A program made the position numbers and the translations under genes. A DNA stretch of 35,673 bases. Source: an uncultured Methylococcaceae bacterium. Lineage in GTDB: Bacteria; Pseudomonadota; Gammaproteobacteria; Methylococcales; Methylomonadaceae. The stretch covers positions 1 through 35,673 of the forward strand of contig CAJAVP010000004.1 in assembly GCA_903945375.1 (NCBI GenBank), in the 5' to 3' direction. This document shows, piece after piece, positions 15,097 through 24,590 of the stretch. The notes under the pieces are model-generated. The model was not told where the DNA came from and did no database searches. It saw only the letters and a list, made by a program, of their open reading frames with translations. Numbering within the stretch: position 1 is the stretch's first letter; each line of letters begins with the position of its first letter.

Positions 15097-16371
15097 ATGA
15101 GTTTTTCAACTGCATTAAGCGGATTAAATGCCGCTGCTAACAATTTAGCCGTAACTGGCAACAATATTGCCAATGCCAACACCACCGGATTTAAAAAATC
15201 GCGATCTGAATTTGTCGATATGTATGCGACCAGCATGGCGGGTATTAGTAGTTTACAAGCGGGTACCGGTGTTCGCATTGCCGAAGTTGCACAGCAGTTC
15301 AATCAAGGCAATCGAGAGTCCACAGAAAATAACTTAGATATGGCGATTAGTGGTGAGGGTTTTTTTACGCTAGCCAAAGACCCCACCAATCCAAAGCCTG
15401 ATCTGTACACGCGTGCTGGTGCGTTTATGGTTGACAAAGAGGGGTATATTGTCAATAGTCAAGGTCAATTCTTACTGGCCTATGGATCTAAAGGCACACC
15501 AGATCGCATTTCACTCAACACCGGCACCAGTAAGCCGGTGGCAACCTCTAAAATTGAATTAAGCCTTAACTTAAAAGCCGATAGTCCAATTCCAAGTGAG
15601 CCCACCTTCAGCCCTACAGACCCCAATTCATACACCTATCAAACCCCCACAACCATCTATGATTCTTTAGGTGCTTCTCATAAATTAACCACTTACTTTG
15701 TCAAATCAAGTACGGGAGATGGTAGCTGGTCAGCCCACCATTATATTACTGATGATCCAAGCAATCCCGTTTCAATTGACACCGGAGCAGACAATACAAC
15801 CTCGCCGCCAACGATTGGTACACCCGCAACATTAAGCTTTGATAGCACAGGCAAACTGAGCTCTACCAGCACGGGCAAAGAAATCATTAATTTGGCAAAA
15901 TATAAAATACCCGGGGGAGCGGCAGCAGAAATCGAAATCGAGATGAATTACTCAAACGCGACCTCCTTGGCATCTGATTTTAACGTGGATAGCTTAAAAC
16001 AAAACGGACTTGCAGCGGGTGAACTGACTGGCATTAATATTGACCCAGCCGGTGTTATTTCAGCAAAATTTAGTAATGGACAACTCACCCCACTCGGACA
16101 AGTGGTCTTAACTCGCTTCATTAATCCGCAAGGCTTAACAAAAGTGGGCGACACCAATTGGGCACAAAGTATTAGCTCAGGAACCGCTTTGACAGGCACA
16201 GCGGGTGTCGGTCGTTTTGGCGCAGTGCTGTCGAGCGCCTTAGAACAATCCAATGTGGATTTATCCACGCAATTGACCAATCTCATTATTGCTCAGCAAG
16301 CGTATCAGGCGAATGCACAAACCATTTCAACTGAAAACCAGATTATGCAAACCTTGTTAAATAAACTCTAA
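15097..16371 (+). CDS. flgE: FlgE, flagellar hook protein
   Basis: 424 residues. The N terminus ([39 protein letters not shown]) and the C terminus (LSTQLTNLIIAQQAYQANAQ, TISTENQIMQTLLNKL) form the D0 coiled coil. D1 follows with 'NNLDMAISGEGFFTL', and a D2 (FlaE-type) domain lies at about residues 149-306, with 'PTDPNSYTYQTPTTIYDSLG', 'TTYFVKSSTGDGSWSAHHYI', 'LSFDSTGKLSS' and 'EMNYSNATSLASDF'. It polymerises into the hook, the universal joint of the flagellum. The D2 domain has a clear relative inside FlgL of this same cluster (see findings). Confidence 0.97.
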   Translation: MSFSTALSGLNAAANNLAVTGNNIANANTTGFKKSRSEFVDMYATSMAGISSLQAGTGVRIAEVAQQFNQGNRESTENNLDMAISGEGFFTLAKDPTNPKPDLYTRAGAFMVDKEGYIVNSQGQFLLAYGSKGTPDRISLNTGTSKPVATSKIELSLNLKADSPIPSEPTFSPTDPNSYTYQTPTTIYDSLGASHKLTTYFVKSSTGDGSWSAHHYITDDPSNPVSIDTGADNTTSPPTIGTPATLSFDSTGKLSSTSTGKEIINLAKYKIPGGAAAEIEIEMNYSNATSLASDFNVDSLKQNGLAAGELTGINIDPAGVISAKFSNGQLTPLGQVVLTRFINPQGLTKVGDTNWAQSISSGTALTGTAGVGRFGAVLSSALEQSNVDLSTQLTNLIIAQQAYQANAQTISTENQIMQTLLNKL

Positions 16372-16388
16372 ACCTTAGGTAAGCGGTC

Positions 16389-17132
16389 ATGGACAGAAGT
16401 CTCTATATTGCAATGAGCGGTGCCAAACAAACCCTGTACGCCCAAACCACCAATGCCAATAATTTGGCAAACTCGCAAACAACCGGGTTTAAATCGGATT
16501 TGGAACAAATGCGTAGTATGCCGGTTTTCGGTGAGGGCTATCCCACTCGTGTGTATGCGATGACAGAACGGCCTGGAGTCGATTTTACCCCCGGCGCAAT
16601 TCAAACCACCGGCGGTGACTTGGATGTGGCAATCAAGGGCGATGGCTTTTTTGCAGTACAAGCGGCGGATGGCAAGGAAGCCTATACCCGCGCAGGCGAC
16701 TTAAAATTAACTCCCGAAGGTTTATTACAAACCGGAACTGGCTTGCCCGTTATGGGTCAAGGCGGCCCTATTTCAATTCCGCCAGCGCAAAAAATGTCAA
16801 TTGGCTCGGATGGCACAATCAGTATTGTCCCTTTGGGTGGCAATGCCAACGCGACGGTCGTCGTCGATCAAATCAAAATGGTCAAAGCGGATCGCCAAAA
16901 CGTCGAAAAATTGACGGATGGCCTGTTTCATGTCAAAGATCAAGGTCAACCTTTGGCGGCTGACCCCAATGTGAACTTAATCCAAGGGGCATTAGAGGGA
17001 AGCAACGTAAACGCCCTTCAAGCAATGGTCGATATGATTGAACTCGCCAAAAACTTTGAATTACAAACCAAAGTTATGAAGAACGCGAACGATAATTCCG
17101 GTGCCAGTGCCAAATTAATGCAGATGGCATAA
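16389..17132 (+). CDS. flgF: FlgF, proximal rod protein
   Basis: 247 residues, normal for FlgF. It starts 'MDRSLYIAMSGAKQTLYAQT', followed by 'NANNLANSQTTGFKSDLEQM', has the D1 motif 'GGDLDVAIKGDGFFAVQ' and ends with 'LEGSNVNALQAMVDMIELAK' and 'NFELQTKVMKNANDNSGASA'. It forms part of the rod between FlgBC and FlgG. The gap to flgG is 46 bp, with no promoter signature found. Confidence 0.97.
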   Translation: MDRSLYIAMSGAKQTLYAQTTNANNLANSQTTGFKSDLEQMRSMPVFGEGYPTRVYAMTERPGVDFTPGAIQTTGGDLDVAIKGDGFFAVQAADGKEAYTRAGDLKLTPEGLLQTGTGLPVMGQGGPISIPPAQKMSIGSDGTISIVPLGGNANATVVVDQIKMVKADRQNVEKLTDGLFHVKDQGQPLAADPNVNLIQGALEGSNVNALQAMVDMIELAKNFELQTKVMKNANDNSGASAKLMQMA

Positions 17133-17178
17133 ACCATGCTTGGCTTAAATCACATGCCCACCCCACTAGGAGATTAAC

Positions 17179-17967
17179 ATGACTGAACGCGCATTATGGG
17201 TTGCAAAAACTGGCTTAGATGCCCAACAAACCCGCATGGCGGTTATTTCCAACAATTTGGCCAACGTCAACACGACGGGTTTTAAAAAATCGCGAGCCAT
17301 TTTTGAAGATTTGGTTTATCAAAACATCCGTCAAGTTGGCGCACAATCCTCACAGAACAACACTTTACCAACCGGCTTACAACTCGGCACGGGGGTTAAG
17401 ACGGTCGCCACCGAAAAAATTCATACCCAAGGCAATATTCAGCAAACCGAAAATCCCTTAGATGTAGCCATCAATGGACGCGGCTTTTTACAAGTGCAAA
17501 TGCCTAATGGGGATACCAATTATACCCGTGATGGCTCATTAAAAATTGATTCAGCCGGTCAGTTAGTCACCTCTAGCGGTCTGGTGATAAACCCGGGCAT
17601 TACCGTAACCCCGGGCGCATTGAGTATCACTATTGCTCGAGATGGCACGGTCTCGGAGTTACAACCCGGCAATCCGACACCTGTCGGATTAGGACAAATA
17701 CAAACAGCAAACTTTATCAATCCAGCCGGGCTAGAACCGGTCGGCGAAAACTTATACCGAGAGTCAGTTGCCAGCGGTGCGCCGATTGTCGGCAACCCCG
17801 GAGAAAATGAATTTGGTCCTTTATTACAAGGCTCGTTAGAAACGTCTAATGTCAATGTGGTGGAAGAACTGGTCAATATGATTGAAACCCAACGAGCGTA
17901 TGAAATGAACTCTAAAGCCATTTCTACCACCGATCAAATGCTGTCCTTTGTCACTCAGCAGCTCTAG
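17179..17967 (+). CDS. flgG: FlgG, distal rod protein
   Basis: 262 residues, the usual length. It has N-terminal '[20 protein letters not shown]' and '[20 protein letters not shown]', central '[20 protein letters not shown]', and C-terminal '[20 protein letters not shown]' with '[18 protein letters not shown]'. FlgG forms the distal rod that passes through the L and P rings. A strong AGGAGA site precedes the ATG. flgH follows 14 bp later. Confidence 0.97.
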   Translation: MTERALWVAKTGLDAQQTRMAVISNNLANVNTTGFKKSRAIFEDLVYQNIRQVGAQSSQNNTLPTGLQLGTGVKTVATEKIHTQGNIQQTENPLDVAINGRGFLQVQMPNGDTNYTRDGSLKIDSAGQLVTSSGLVINPGITVTPGALSITIARDGTVSELQPGNPTPVGLGQIQTANFINPAGLEPVGENLYRESVASGAPIVGNPGENEFGPLLQGSLETSNVNVVEELVNMIETQRAYEMNSKAISTTDQMLSFVTQQL

Positions 17968-17981
17968 CCGGAGATAATTAA

Positions 17982-18656
17982 ATGAAACTTACCCCATTAA
18001 AAATCATATCGCTGTTACTGTTGCCCATCGCCTGTGCGCCTTTGCCGCCTCAACGTGATCCAGCCTTTGCTCCAGTTGCCCCCGCCGATTTAAGAGCCCC
18101 CGCGCAAAATACCGGTGCGATTTATCAAGCCGGTTACGATATGCGTTTGTTTGAAAATCATGCCGCTATTCGCGTTGGCGATATTTTGACGGTTAAATTG
18201 CAAGAAAGAACGCAAGCACAGAAAAAAGCGGATTTGAATGCCAAAAAAGATACCAGTATGACCGCCCAAGCACCGGTATTTTTGGGCATGAATGCCGCCT
18301 CGCTACTGACCGGTGGCGGTGAAACTACGGTACAAGCGGCTCACTCATTTAAAGGCTCAGGGGATTCTGCACAAAGTAACAGCTTAACAGGCAATATCGC
18401 CGTTACAGTAGTGGAAGTATTACCGAATGGTAATTTGCGGGTTCGTGGTGAAAAAGTCGTCAACTTAAACGAAGGCGATGAGTTTATCCGTGTGTCTGGT
18501 ATCGTCAGACCCGTCGATATTGATGTCACCAATACCATTACCACCGATAATTTAGCGGATGCCACAATTACTTACACCGGCAGCGGCGCAATGGCTGATG
18601 CCAGCAAAATGGGCTGGCTTTCTCGCGTTCTGACCAGTCCATTTTTCCCCTTTTAA
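17982..18656 (+). CDS. flgH: FlgH, L-ring lipoprotein
   Basis: 224 residues. The N-terminal signal ([18 protein letters not shown]) ends at Cys18, a probable lipidation site, although Pro at -3 makes the lipobox slightly unusual. FlgH landmarks follow: '[20 protein letters not shown]', '[20 protein letters not shown]', '[20 protein letters not shown]' and '[17 protein letters not shown]'. FlgH forms the outer-membrane L ring of the basal body, together with FlgI of the P ring encoded 11 bp downstream. Confidence 0.96.
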   Translation: MKLTPLKIISLLLLPIACAPLPPQRDPAFAPVAPADLRAPAQNTGAIYQAGYDMRLFENHAAIRVGDILTVKLQERTQAQKKADLNAKKDTSMTAQAPVFLGMNAASLLTGGGETTVQAAHSFKGSGDSAQSNSLTGNIAVTVVEVLPNGNLRVRGEKVVNLNEGDEFIRVSGIVRPVDIDVTNTITTDNLADATITYTGSGAMADASKMGWLSRVLTSPFFPF

Positions 18657-18667
18657 GAGTTAAACAC

Positions 18668-19768
18668 ATGATTACGCTAAAACGCCTCCGCTTACTTACC
18701 GTCCTGCTGGCTTGCTTGGCAACTCATGCTCATGCGGAGCGAATCAAAGACATTGCCACTGTACAAGGTGTGCGCTCTAACCAATTGGTAGGTTATGGTT
18801 TGGTGGTGGGACTGCCTTCTTCCGGTGATAAAACTAAATTTACCGGACAAAGTTTACGGAGTATGTTGGCGCGTTTAGGTGTCAGACTGCCGGCCGATGT
18901 TGACCCAAAATCAAAAAATATCGCCGCAGTGTCAATCGTTGCCGATTTACCGCCTTTTGCCAAACAAGGTCAAAAAATTGACGTGACGGTCTCCTCGATT
19001 GGTGATGCAAAAAGTTTACGTGGCGGTATGTTGTTAATGAGCCCCTTAAAAGGCGCAGATGGTCAAGTATATGCGATAGCTCAAGGTAATCTAGTGGTAA
19101 GCGGCGTCAGTGCCACCGCACAAAGTGGCTCGAGTATTACCGTGAATAATCCCAGTGTCGGCCGTATTAATGGCGGTGCAACGGTTGAGCGTAGTGTCAA
19201 TAATGCGTTTGCTAATGGCAGAGAATTGATTTTTGATTTGTATACCCCAGACTTCACCACAGCTAACTTAATGGCAGCCGCCATTAACAAAGAATTAGGC
19301 GAAAACACCGCCAAAGCCATTGATGCCACCTCGGTCAGTGTTAGAGCGCCACTGAATCCTTCGCAAAAAGTGACCTTCACATCGATGGTTGAAAACATCA
19401 ATGTCGCACCGGATGACGCACCGGCGCGTGTGATTATCAACTCCAGATCAGGCACGGTTGTCATTAATGGCAAAGTCATTGTCAAACCTGCCGCCGTGTC
19501 GCACGGTAATTTGTCTGTCACCATCAGCGAACGCCCTCAAGTGAGTCAGCCCAATGCCTTGGCGAATGGTCAAACAGCCGTGACGCCACAATCGCAAGTT
19601 GCCGTTAAAGAAGAAAAAAATCAGATGTTTTTATTTAATCCTGGGGTTTCTTTGAACGAAATTGTCCAGTCAGTCAACAACGTTGGCGCAAGCCCTGGCG
19701 ACTTAATGGCGATACTTGAGGCCTTAAAAGCGGCAGGCTCTATTCACGCTGAGCTGATTATTATTTAA
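18668..19768 (+). CDS. flgI: FlgI, P-ring protein
   Basis: 366 residues with a Sec signal peptide ending AHA/ERI at residue 23. The mature N terminus ([26 protein letters not shown]) is the highly conserved FlgI signature, followed by '[20 protein letters not shown]' and the C-terminal '[20 protein letters not shown]' with '[20 protein letters not shown]'. It forms the periplasmic P ring around the rod, with FlgA as its assembly chaperone. Confidence 0.97.
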   Translation: MITLKRLRLLTVLLACLATHAHAERIKDIATVQGVRSNQLVGYGLVVGLPSSGDKTKFTGQSLRSMLARLGVRLPADVDPKSKNIAAVSIVADLPPFAKQGQKIDVTVSSIGDAKSLRGGMLLMSPLKGADGQVYAIAQGNLVVSGVSATAQSGSSITVNNPSVGRINGGATVERSVNNAFANGRELIFDLYTPDFTTANLMAAAINKELGENTAKAIDATSVSVRAPLNPSQKVTFTSMVENINVAPDDAPARVIINSRSGTVVINGKVIVKPAAVSHGNLSVTISERPQVSQPNALANGQTAVTPQSQVAVKEEKNQMFLFNPGVSLNEIVQSVNNVGASPGDLMAILEALKAAGSIHAELIII

Positions 19769-19787
19769 TCGGTCATGAGGTAGCGCA

Positions 19788-20801
19788 ATGTTAAGCACTC
19801 ACAATGCGGATGTTTATACGGATTTTAGCGGCTTGGCTCAATTAAAGAACCAAGCCAAAAAAGAATCACCCGACGCATTGAAAGAAGCGGCTAAACAGTT
19901 TGAAGCTATTTTTCTGAATAACATTTTGAAAGGTATGCGCCAATCCAAATTGGCAGATGGCGCTATGGATAATGAACAAAGCAAGTTTTATAACGAAATG
20001 TATGACCAACAGCTTGCGCTGCATTTATCCGGCTCAAACGGCGGGATTGGGTTTGCTGATTTAATTGTTAAGCAACTGAGTCCACGCCACGCCGAGACTG
20101 AAAAAAAACCCTTAGCTGATTTTCAAATTCAATCCATTACCCCCCCGCCTCCGCCCGCTGCCGTCCGCGCCTTCTCTGCTGATGTCTCTGAGCCTGACCC
20201 TAAGCACATTATGATCAATGCCTATCCTTATCGAGATACGCCACTGAAAACAATGGTCGCGATACCTTTTCAAGCCCAAAACCTCAAGTCAGATGAAACC
20301 CTGCCGATAAACTCGCCTGAGGATTTTATTAAGCAGTTACATCCTTACGCCCAAGAGGCGGCTGCCGAATTAGGCGTAGAACCTAAATTACTTCTCGCCC
20401 AAGCCGCCTTAGAAACGGGCTGGGGGCGTTCAGTCATCCAAAACAGCAATGGCAGTAGTAGTTTCAATTTATATAACATAAAAGCGGATAAATCTTGGCA
20501 AGGCAATCAGACGCGCATAGCGACTATTGAGTTTGATCAAGGCATTGCTAAAAAAGTCAATTCAGGTTTTAGGTCTTATGGCTCATTTAAAGAAAGCTTT
20601 CAAGACTATGTGCAATTTATAAAAAGCAATCCCCGCTATGCGGATGCGTTGAAAAAAGCTGGAAATGCTCAGCAATATATACGCGAATTACAGCAAGCGG
20701 GTTATGCTACCGATCCTAAATATACCGACAAGGTTATGGGCATTTATCAAGGCAACACAATGAATGCGTTCGCACCAGCAATGACCCTTGCCATGAATTA
20801 G
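19788..20801 (+). CDS. flgJ: FlgJ, rod-cap muramidase (rod-binding + glucosaminidase)
   Basis: 337 residues with the two-domain gammaproteobacterial layout. Residues ~25-95 are the rod-binding domain (LKEAAKQFEAIFLNNILKGM, 'MYDQQLALHLSGSNGGIGFA'). Residues ~100-175 are a proline-rich linker. Residues ~180-320 are a glucosaminidase/GH73 domain with 'EPKLLLAQAALETGWG', where Glu209 is the likely catalytic acid, and 'SSFNLYNIKADKSWQGNQ'. FlgJ caps the growing rod and opens the peptidoglycan for it. Confidence 0.96.
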   Translation: MLSTHNADVYTDFSGLAQLKNQAKKESPDALKEAAKQFEAIFLNNILKGMRQSKLADGAMDNEQSKFYNEMYDQQLALHLSGSNGGIGFADLIVKQLSPRHAETEKKPLADFQIQSITPPPPPAAVRAFSADVSEPDPKHIMINAYPYRDTPLKTMVAIPFQAQNLKSDETLPINSPEDFIKQLHPYAQEAAAELGVEPKLLLAQAALETGWGRSVIQNSNGSSSFNLYNIKADKSWQGNQTRIATIEFDQGIAKKVNSGFRSYGSFKESFQDYVQFIKSNPRYADALKKAGNAQQYIRELQQAGYATDPKYTDKVMGIYQGNTMNAFAPAMTLAMN

Positions 20802-20846
20802 TCGGCGCGTAGCAAAACCGTTCCATCAATATCAAGGGGCAATGAC

Positions 20847-22520
20847 ATGGCAGGCATGTTAGGAATTTCGTCATCGGGTCTTATGGCTGTTCAACAGGCA
20901 TTAGATGTTACCAGTCATAATATAGCCAACGTCAATACCGATGGTTATAGCAGGCAACGTGTTGATTTTACACCAAAGTCTGCTCAATCTAACGGAGGAG
21001 GATTTATTGGTCAAGGGGTTGATGCAACCGTCAGTCGTGTTTATGATCAGTTTATTGCTAAACAGATGACCTCAACCACATCGGCTTTTTCTGAAGCGGA
21101 CACACTATCAACCTACGCTGCCCAGGTTGATAATATGGTTTCTAGCGATGCCACCAGCGTATCAGGCCCCTTAAATTCATTTTTCAATGCCGTTAATGAC
21201 GTGGCCAACGACCCCAGTTCATTAGCTGCCAGGCAAGTCATGCTTGAAGATGCCCGCTCGGTATCGCATCAATTTAATACCTTATCGACTCAGTTTGATG
21301 ACGTGCGCCAACAAACCAATAGTCAGATGGGTGCGATGCTAGATGACATCAACTCGTACACCAAAAATATTGCCGATTTAAACGATAAAATCGTATTAGC
21401 CAGCAGCCGCGCAACCGATGGGCAATTGCCTAATGATCTGCTTGACCAGCGCGATACCTTAATCAACAAAATTGCCGAAAAATTTAGCGTCACAACTCAA
21501 CCACAGCAAGACGGTAGCGTTAATTTATTTATCAGCAGTGGGCAATATTTGGTAATGGGTAATTCGGCAACTAACTTGTCGTTAGGCGACTCTACAACAG
21601 CGGGTACTGACAAAGCTATCCTAGCGGATGGTGTTGATATCACTAAACAAATTTCAGGCGGACAAGTATCCGGGCTGTTAAAATTTCAGCATACGGTACT
21701 CGATCCCGCTCAACAACAATTAGATTTGATGGCGGTTGGTTTCGCCGCTAAATTTAACGACATTCATAATGGAAACAATACAATAGATCCACTGCAAACT
21801 AAAAGCTTCGATTTAAATGGCAAGCCCGGCAAAGATTTTTTTGATGTTGGCAGTCCTACGGTAAAGGCAAGTACCGACTCGTTTGGCACGGTTAGTGCGA
21901 CTTATGATGCCACACGCATTGGGCTGCTAACGGCTGACAATTATCAACTTAACTATGATGGCAACGCGTATTCCTTAACTCGGTTGAGTGATAATACAGT
22001 CACCAACGTTACCGTCAGAGATAATCCTAATGATAGTAAGCCGATTATTGAAGGCCCTGGATTTAACATTGAAATTACCCAAGACTTAGCAGCAGGCGAT
22101 TCCTTTTTAATCAAACCCGTCAACAATGCTGCCAATAATTTAAAAAGCCTTATCGATGATCCCGCACAAATTGCCGCTTCCAGTACCGCCGCCGGAGTTC
22201 CTGGTGACAATGCCAATGCGCTAAAACTAGCCGAGCTTGCCAACACCAAGCTTATGCTGGGCGGCAACGCGAGTATTAATGATATTAATAGCCAAATGGT
22301 CGCAAAAATTGGCACCTTAGCCAACTCTGCAAAGGTCAATAGTGCAGCTCAAGAATCCCTATTTAACATGGCGAAGCAATCCAGAGAAAGTCTATCGGGT
22401 GTTAATCTCGATGAAGAAGCGGCGAATTTAATCAAATATAAGCAAGCTTACCAAGCGGCAGCTCAGGCTATATCGACCGCGAGTACATTATTTGATACCT
22501 TAATTAATGCAATGAGGTAA
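20847..22520 (+). CDS. flgK: FlgK, hook-filament junction protein 1
   Basis: 557 residues. The N terminus has 'LMAVQQALDVTSHNIANVNT' and 'DGYSRQRVDF', the conserved HAP1 start. The middle holds 'SGPLNSFFNAVNDVANDPSS', 'LLDQRDTLINKIAEKFSVTT' and 'GGQVSGLLKFQHTVLDPAQQ'. The C terminus is 'GVNLDEEAANLIKYKQAYQA' followed by the D0 helix. FlgK joins the hook to FlgL and the filament and is a client of FlgN. It lies 45 bp after flgJ and 5 bp before flgL. Confidence 0.97.
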   Translation: MAGMLGISSSGLMAVQQALDVTSHNIANVNTDGYSRQRVDFTPKSAQSNGGGFIGQGVDATVSRVYDQFIAKQMTSTTSAFSEADTLSTYAAQVDNMVSSDATSVSGPLNSFFNAVNDVANDPSSLAARQVMLEDARSVSHQFNTLSTQFDDVRQQTNSQMGAMLDDINSYTKNIADLNDKIVLASSRATDGQLPNDLLDQRDTLINKIAEKFSVTTQPQQDGSVNLFISSGQYLVMGNSATNLSLGDSTTAGTDKAILADGVDITKQISGGQVSGLLKFQHTVLDPAQQQLDLMAVGFAAKFNDIHNGNNTIDPLQTKSFDLNGKPGKDFFDVGSPTVKASTDSFGTVSATYDATRIGLLTADNYQLNYDGNAYSLTRLSDNTVTNVTVRDNPNDSKPIIEGPGFNIEITQDLAAGDSFLIKPVNNAANNLKSLIDDPAQIAASSTAAGVPGDNANALKLAELANTKLMLGGNASINDINSQMVAKIGTLANSAKVNSAAQESLFNMAKQSRESLSGVNLDEEAANLIKYKQAYQAAAQAISTASTLFDTLINAMR

Positions 22521-22525
22521 ATGAC

Positions 22526-23938
22526 ATGCGTATTTCAACATCATGGTCTAATCAAATTGAATTGAGCGCCATGCAAACCAAGCAGGCTTCATTGACCCGC
22601 ACCCAAATTGAGCTAACGGCACAAAAAAAGATATTGACAGGTGCCGACAATCCAACTGGCGCTGCTCAAATAGTCGATCTCAACCAAAATATCAGTCAAA
22701 CCAAACAATTTCAGAGCAATATTTCTACTGCTCAACAGCGCTTAGAGCTAGAAGACAGCGTGCTTAGCAATTCCGCCGATATCATGTACCGAATTAAGGA
22801 ATTGGCGGTTCAGGGACTCAATGCCACGCTATCACCAAACGATCGCAACACCATAGCGCAGGAAATGGAAGGCTTGAATAAAGACTTGCTGGGGCTTGCC
22901 AACACCAAAAATGCCAATGGCGAATATTTATTTTCAGGTTATAAAAGCTCTACGCCCGCTTTCTCGAAAGCTCAAAGTAGTACCCCAGGTGCTACAGGGG
23001 CTTATGTTTATAACGGTGACAGCCATTCTCGACTTATTCAAATTGGTTTAGATAGGCATGTTACCGATGGCGATCCAGGTATTAACGCGTTTGGTGTCCC
23101 ATCAGGCGGAAATTCCGGTACACAATCACCCGATGTACCCGCAGCGGGCAGTATCAACAACGTTTTTGAGGCGATAGACAAATTTGTCGCTGATTTAAGA
23201 GCGCCTGACAGCACACAAGGCTCAGCGGTTGCAACCAGTGCAGTCAATTTAACGGTGAATTTAAGCGCTAACACAACACCACCAAGCAGCGCCACAATTG
23301 ACCCAACAAATCCTGAGTCATACAACCATGCCAGCACGACTAAGATTTATGATGCCAATGGCAAGCAGCATGATTTAACCAGCTATTTTAGAAAAGAATC
23401 GACGGGGGACTGGACGGCATTTCATTTCATCACGGAAACACCAGGCAGCAAAAGCATACCTATTGACATAGGCGGCATCGGAACACCGCTGTCATTCGAT
23501 GCGGATGGAAAAATAACATCGCCCAGTGAGCCGGTTCAGCTGGATAGCTGGTCTCCGACTGGCGGCACTGCCGTCTCTTTGAAAATGAATTATGCGAACT
23601 CGACACAGCAAGACTCTGCTTTTGCGGTGAATAATCAAACTCAAAACGGTTCGGCCAATCCACAAAAACCTTCCACTTATTCACTGGATGATTTTGACCG
23701 ATCGTTAGAAAATATCATTACAACTCAATCGTCAGTTGGTGTACGTTTAAAGGTTCTCGATAGCCAAAAAAACATGAATGACGACTACAATCTTAATATG
23801 AAATCGGTGTTATCTAATGTACAAGACTTGGATTATGCTGAAGCCATCTCCCGATTTAATTTAGAAAATGTTTCATTACAAGCCGCGCAACAGGCTTATG
23901 CTCAGGTTAAAAAATTGTCATTATTCGACTACATTTAA
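22526..23938 (+). CDS. flgL: FlgL, hook-filament junction protein 3, with FlgE-like D2 insert
   Basis: 470 residues, longer than a typical FlgL of about 300-420. The N terminus (MRISTSWSNQ...LTAQKKILTGADNPTGAA) and C terminus (LENIITTQSSVGVRLKVLDS, 'VQDLDYAEAISRFNLENVSL', 'QAYAQVKKLSLFDYI') are ordinary FlgL. Between the helices 'VFEAIDKFVADLRAP' and 'LDDFDRSLENIITT' lies an extra segment, residues ~236-380. It reads like the FlgE D2 domain, with 'DPTNPESYNHASTTKIYDAN', 'LTSYFRKESTGDWTAFHFIT', 'LSFDADGKITS' and 'LKMNYANSTQQDSAF'. It joins FlgK to the first flagellin layer. Last gene of the cluster, convergent with the SPOR gene. Confidence 0.95.
   Translation: MRISTSWSNQIELSAMQTKQASLTRTQIELTAQKKILTGADNPTGAAQIVDLNQNISQTKQFQSNISTAQQRLELEDSVLSNSADIMYRIKELAVQGLNATLSPNDRNTIAQEMEGLNKDLLGLANTKNANGEYLFSGYKSSTPAFSKAQSSTPGATGAYVYNGDSHSRLIQIGLDRHVTDGDPGINAFGVPSGGNSGTQSPDVPAAGSINNVFEAIDKFVADLRAPDSTQGSAVATSAVNLTVNLSANTTPPSSATIDPTNPESYNHASTTKIYDANGKQHDLTSYFRKESTGDWTAFHFITETPGSKSIPIDIGGIGTPLSFDADGKITSPSEPVQLDSWSPTGGTAVSLKMNYANSTQQDSAFAVNNQTQNGSANPQKPSTYSLDDFDRSLENIITTQSSVGVRLKVLDSQKNMNDDYNLNMKSVLSNVQDLDYAEAISRFNLENVSLQAAQQAYAQVKKLSLFDYI
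23231..23665 (+). other. FlgE D2-like domain inside flgL
   Basis: This segment of flgL codes for about 145 residues that align in order with FlgE residues ~149-306 encoded at ~15541-16014. Paired landmarks (FlgE / FlgL): PTDPNSY / PTNPESY, TTIYDSLGASHKLTTYF / TKIYDANGKQHDLTSYF, STGDGSWSAHHYIT / STGD-WTAFHFIT, LSFDSTGKL / LSFDADGKI, MNYSNATS / MNYANSTQ. The flanking FlgL sequence is uninterrupted FlgL, so this is a domain insertion rather than an annotation artefact. Confidence 0.85.
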
Positions 23939-23957
23939 TTGCTGAAAGCGTACCACT

Positions 23958-24587
23958 TTACTGTTGGGGTATCGCCTGCATGGTGGGTGTTGGTTTTGGA
24001 CCGACTTCTGTCACAATGACATCAACCCCATTTTTTCTCAGTCGTGTTCTGATCGTATTGACACTGGCCATCTGTTCAAAAGGTCCCATTTTGACACGAT
24101 GCCAGGTCACTGCGCCCACTTTGGCCTTTTCTACCTTAGACTCAATTCCCATTAGTGCCAATTTGGCTCTTAATTGATCGGCCTCAACAAAGGTTTTAAA
24201 TGAGCCTGCCTGCATAATATATTGATTTTCTTTGGCTTTACCCACTCTCTCTTCACGAGTACGCGTCTTAATCTCATATTCTGGAACAACCACTTCCTTT
24301 TCAGGCAAAATCGTATAGAACTCAAAATGAGGGGGCTTAGGTTTGTTTTCCACTTTGGATTGTGGAGCATGAGCGGATTCGTTTTTTTGTGGTTCATTTT
24401 TTGCCGATTTATTATCAGTTACGGCTACTGATGGCGCGTCACTTGCAGAACCCATCATGCGTAAATAAGCTAAGAAGACTACAAAAAAGATAATCAAAGC
24501 GGTAATCAGTATCCACTTCCATACGCCGATATTTTGCCGCGAATGTTGTTTGGCTCGTGGCACTCTGTTTTTATAGTCTTTTGCCAT
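23958..24587 (-). CDS. SPOR-domain membrane protein (FtsN-like)
   Basis: 209 residues. A basic cytoplasmic N terminus (KNRVPRAKQHSRQN) is followed by one TM helix (about 22-43, VWKWILITALIIFFVVFLAY), a charged, proline-rich periplasmic linker (about 48-115), and a C-terminal SPOR domain (about 117-195; 'NQYIMQAGSFKTFVEADQLR', 'WHRVKMGPFEQMASVNTIRT', 'RLRKNGVDVIVTEVG'). SPOR domains bind denuded glycan strands at the division septum. The gene follows argS with a 3-bp gap, an order also seen in Pseudomonas. FtsN itself is plausible, but the cell-division motifs of its periplasmic helices cannot be confirmed here. Confidence 0.85.
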   Translation of the reverse strand: MAKDYKNRVPRAKQHSRQNIGVWKWILITALIIFFVVFLAYLRMMGSASDAPSVAVTDNKSAKNEPQKNESAHAPQSKVENKPKPPHFEFYTILPEKEVVVPEYEIKTRTREERVGKAKENQYIMQAGSFKTFVEADQLRAKLALMGIESKVEKAKVGAVTWHRVKMGPFEQMASVNTIRTRLRKNGVDVIVTEVGPKPTPTMQAIPQQ

Positions 24588-24590
24588 GAT

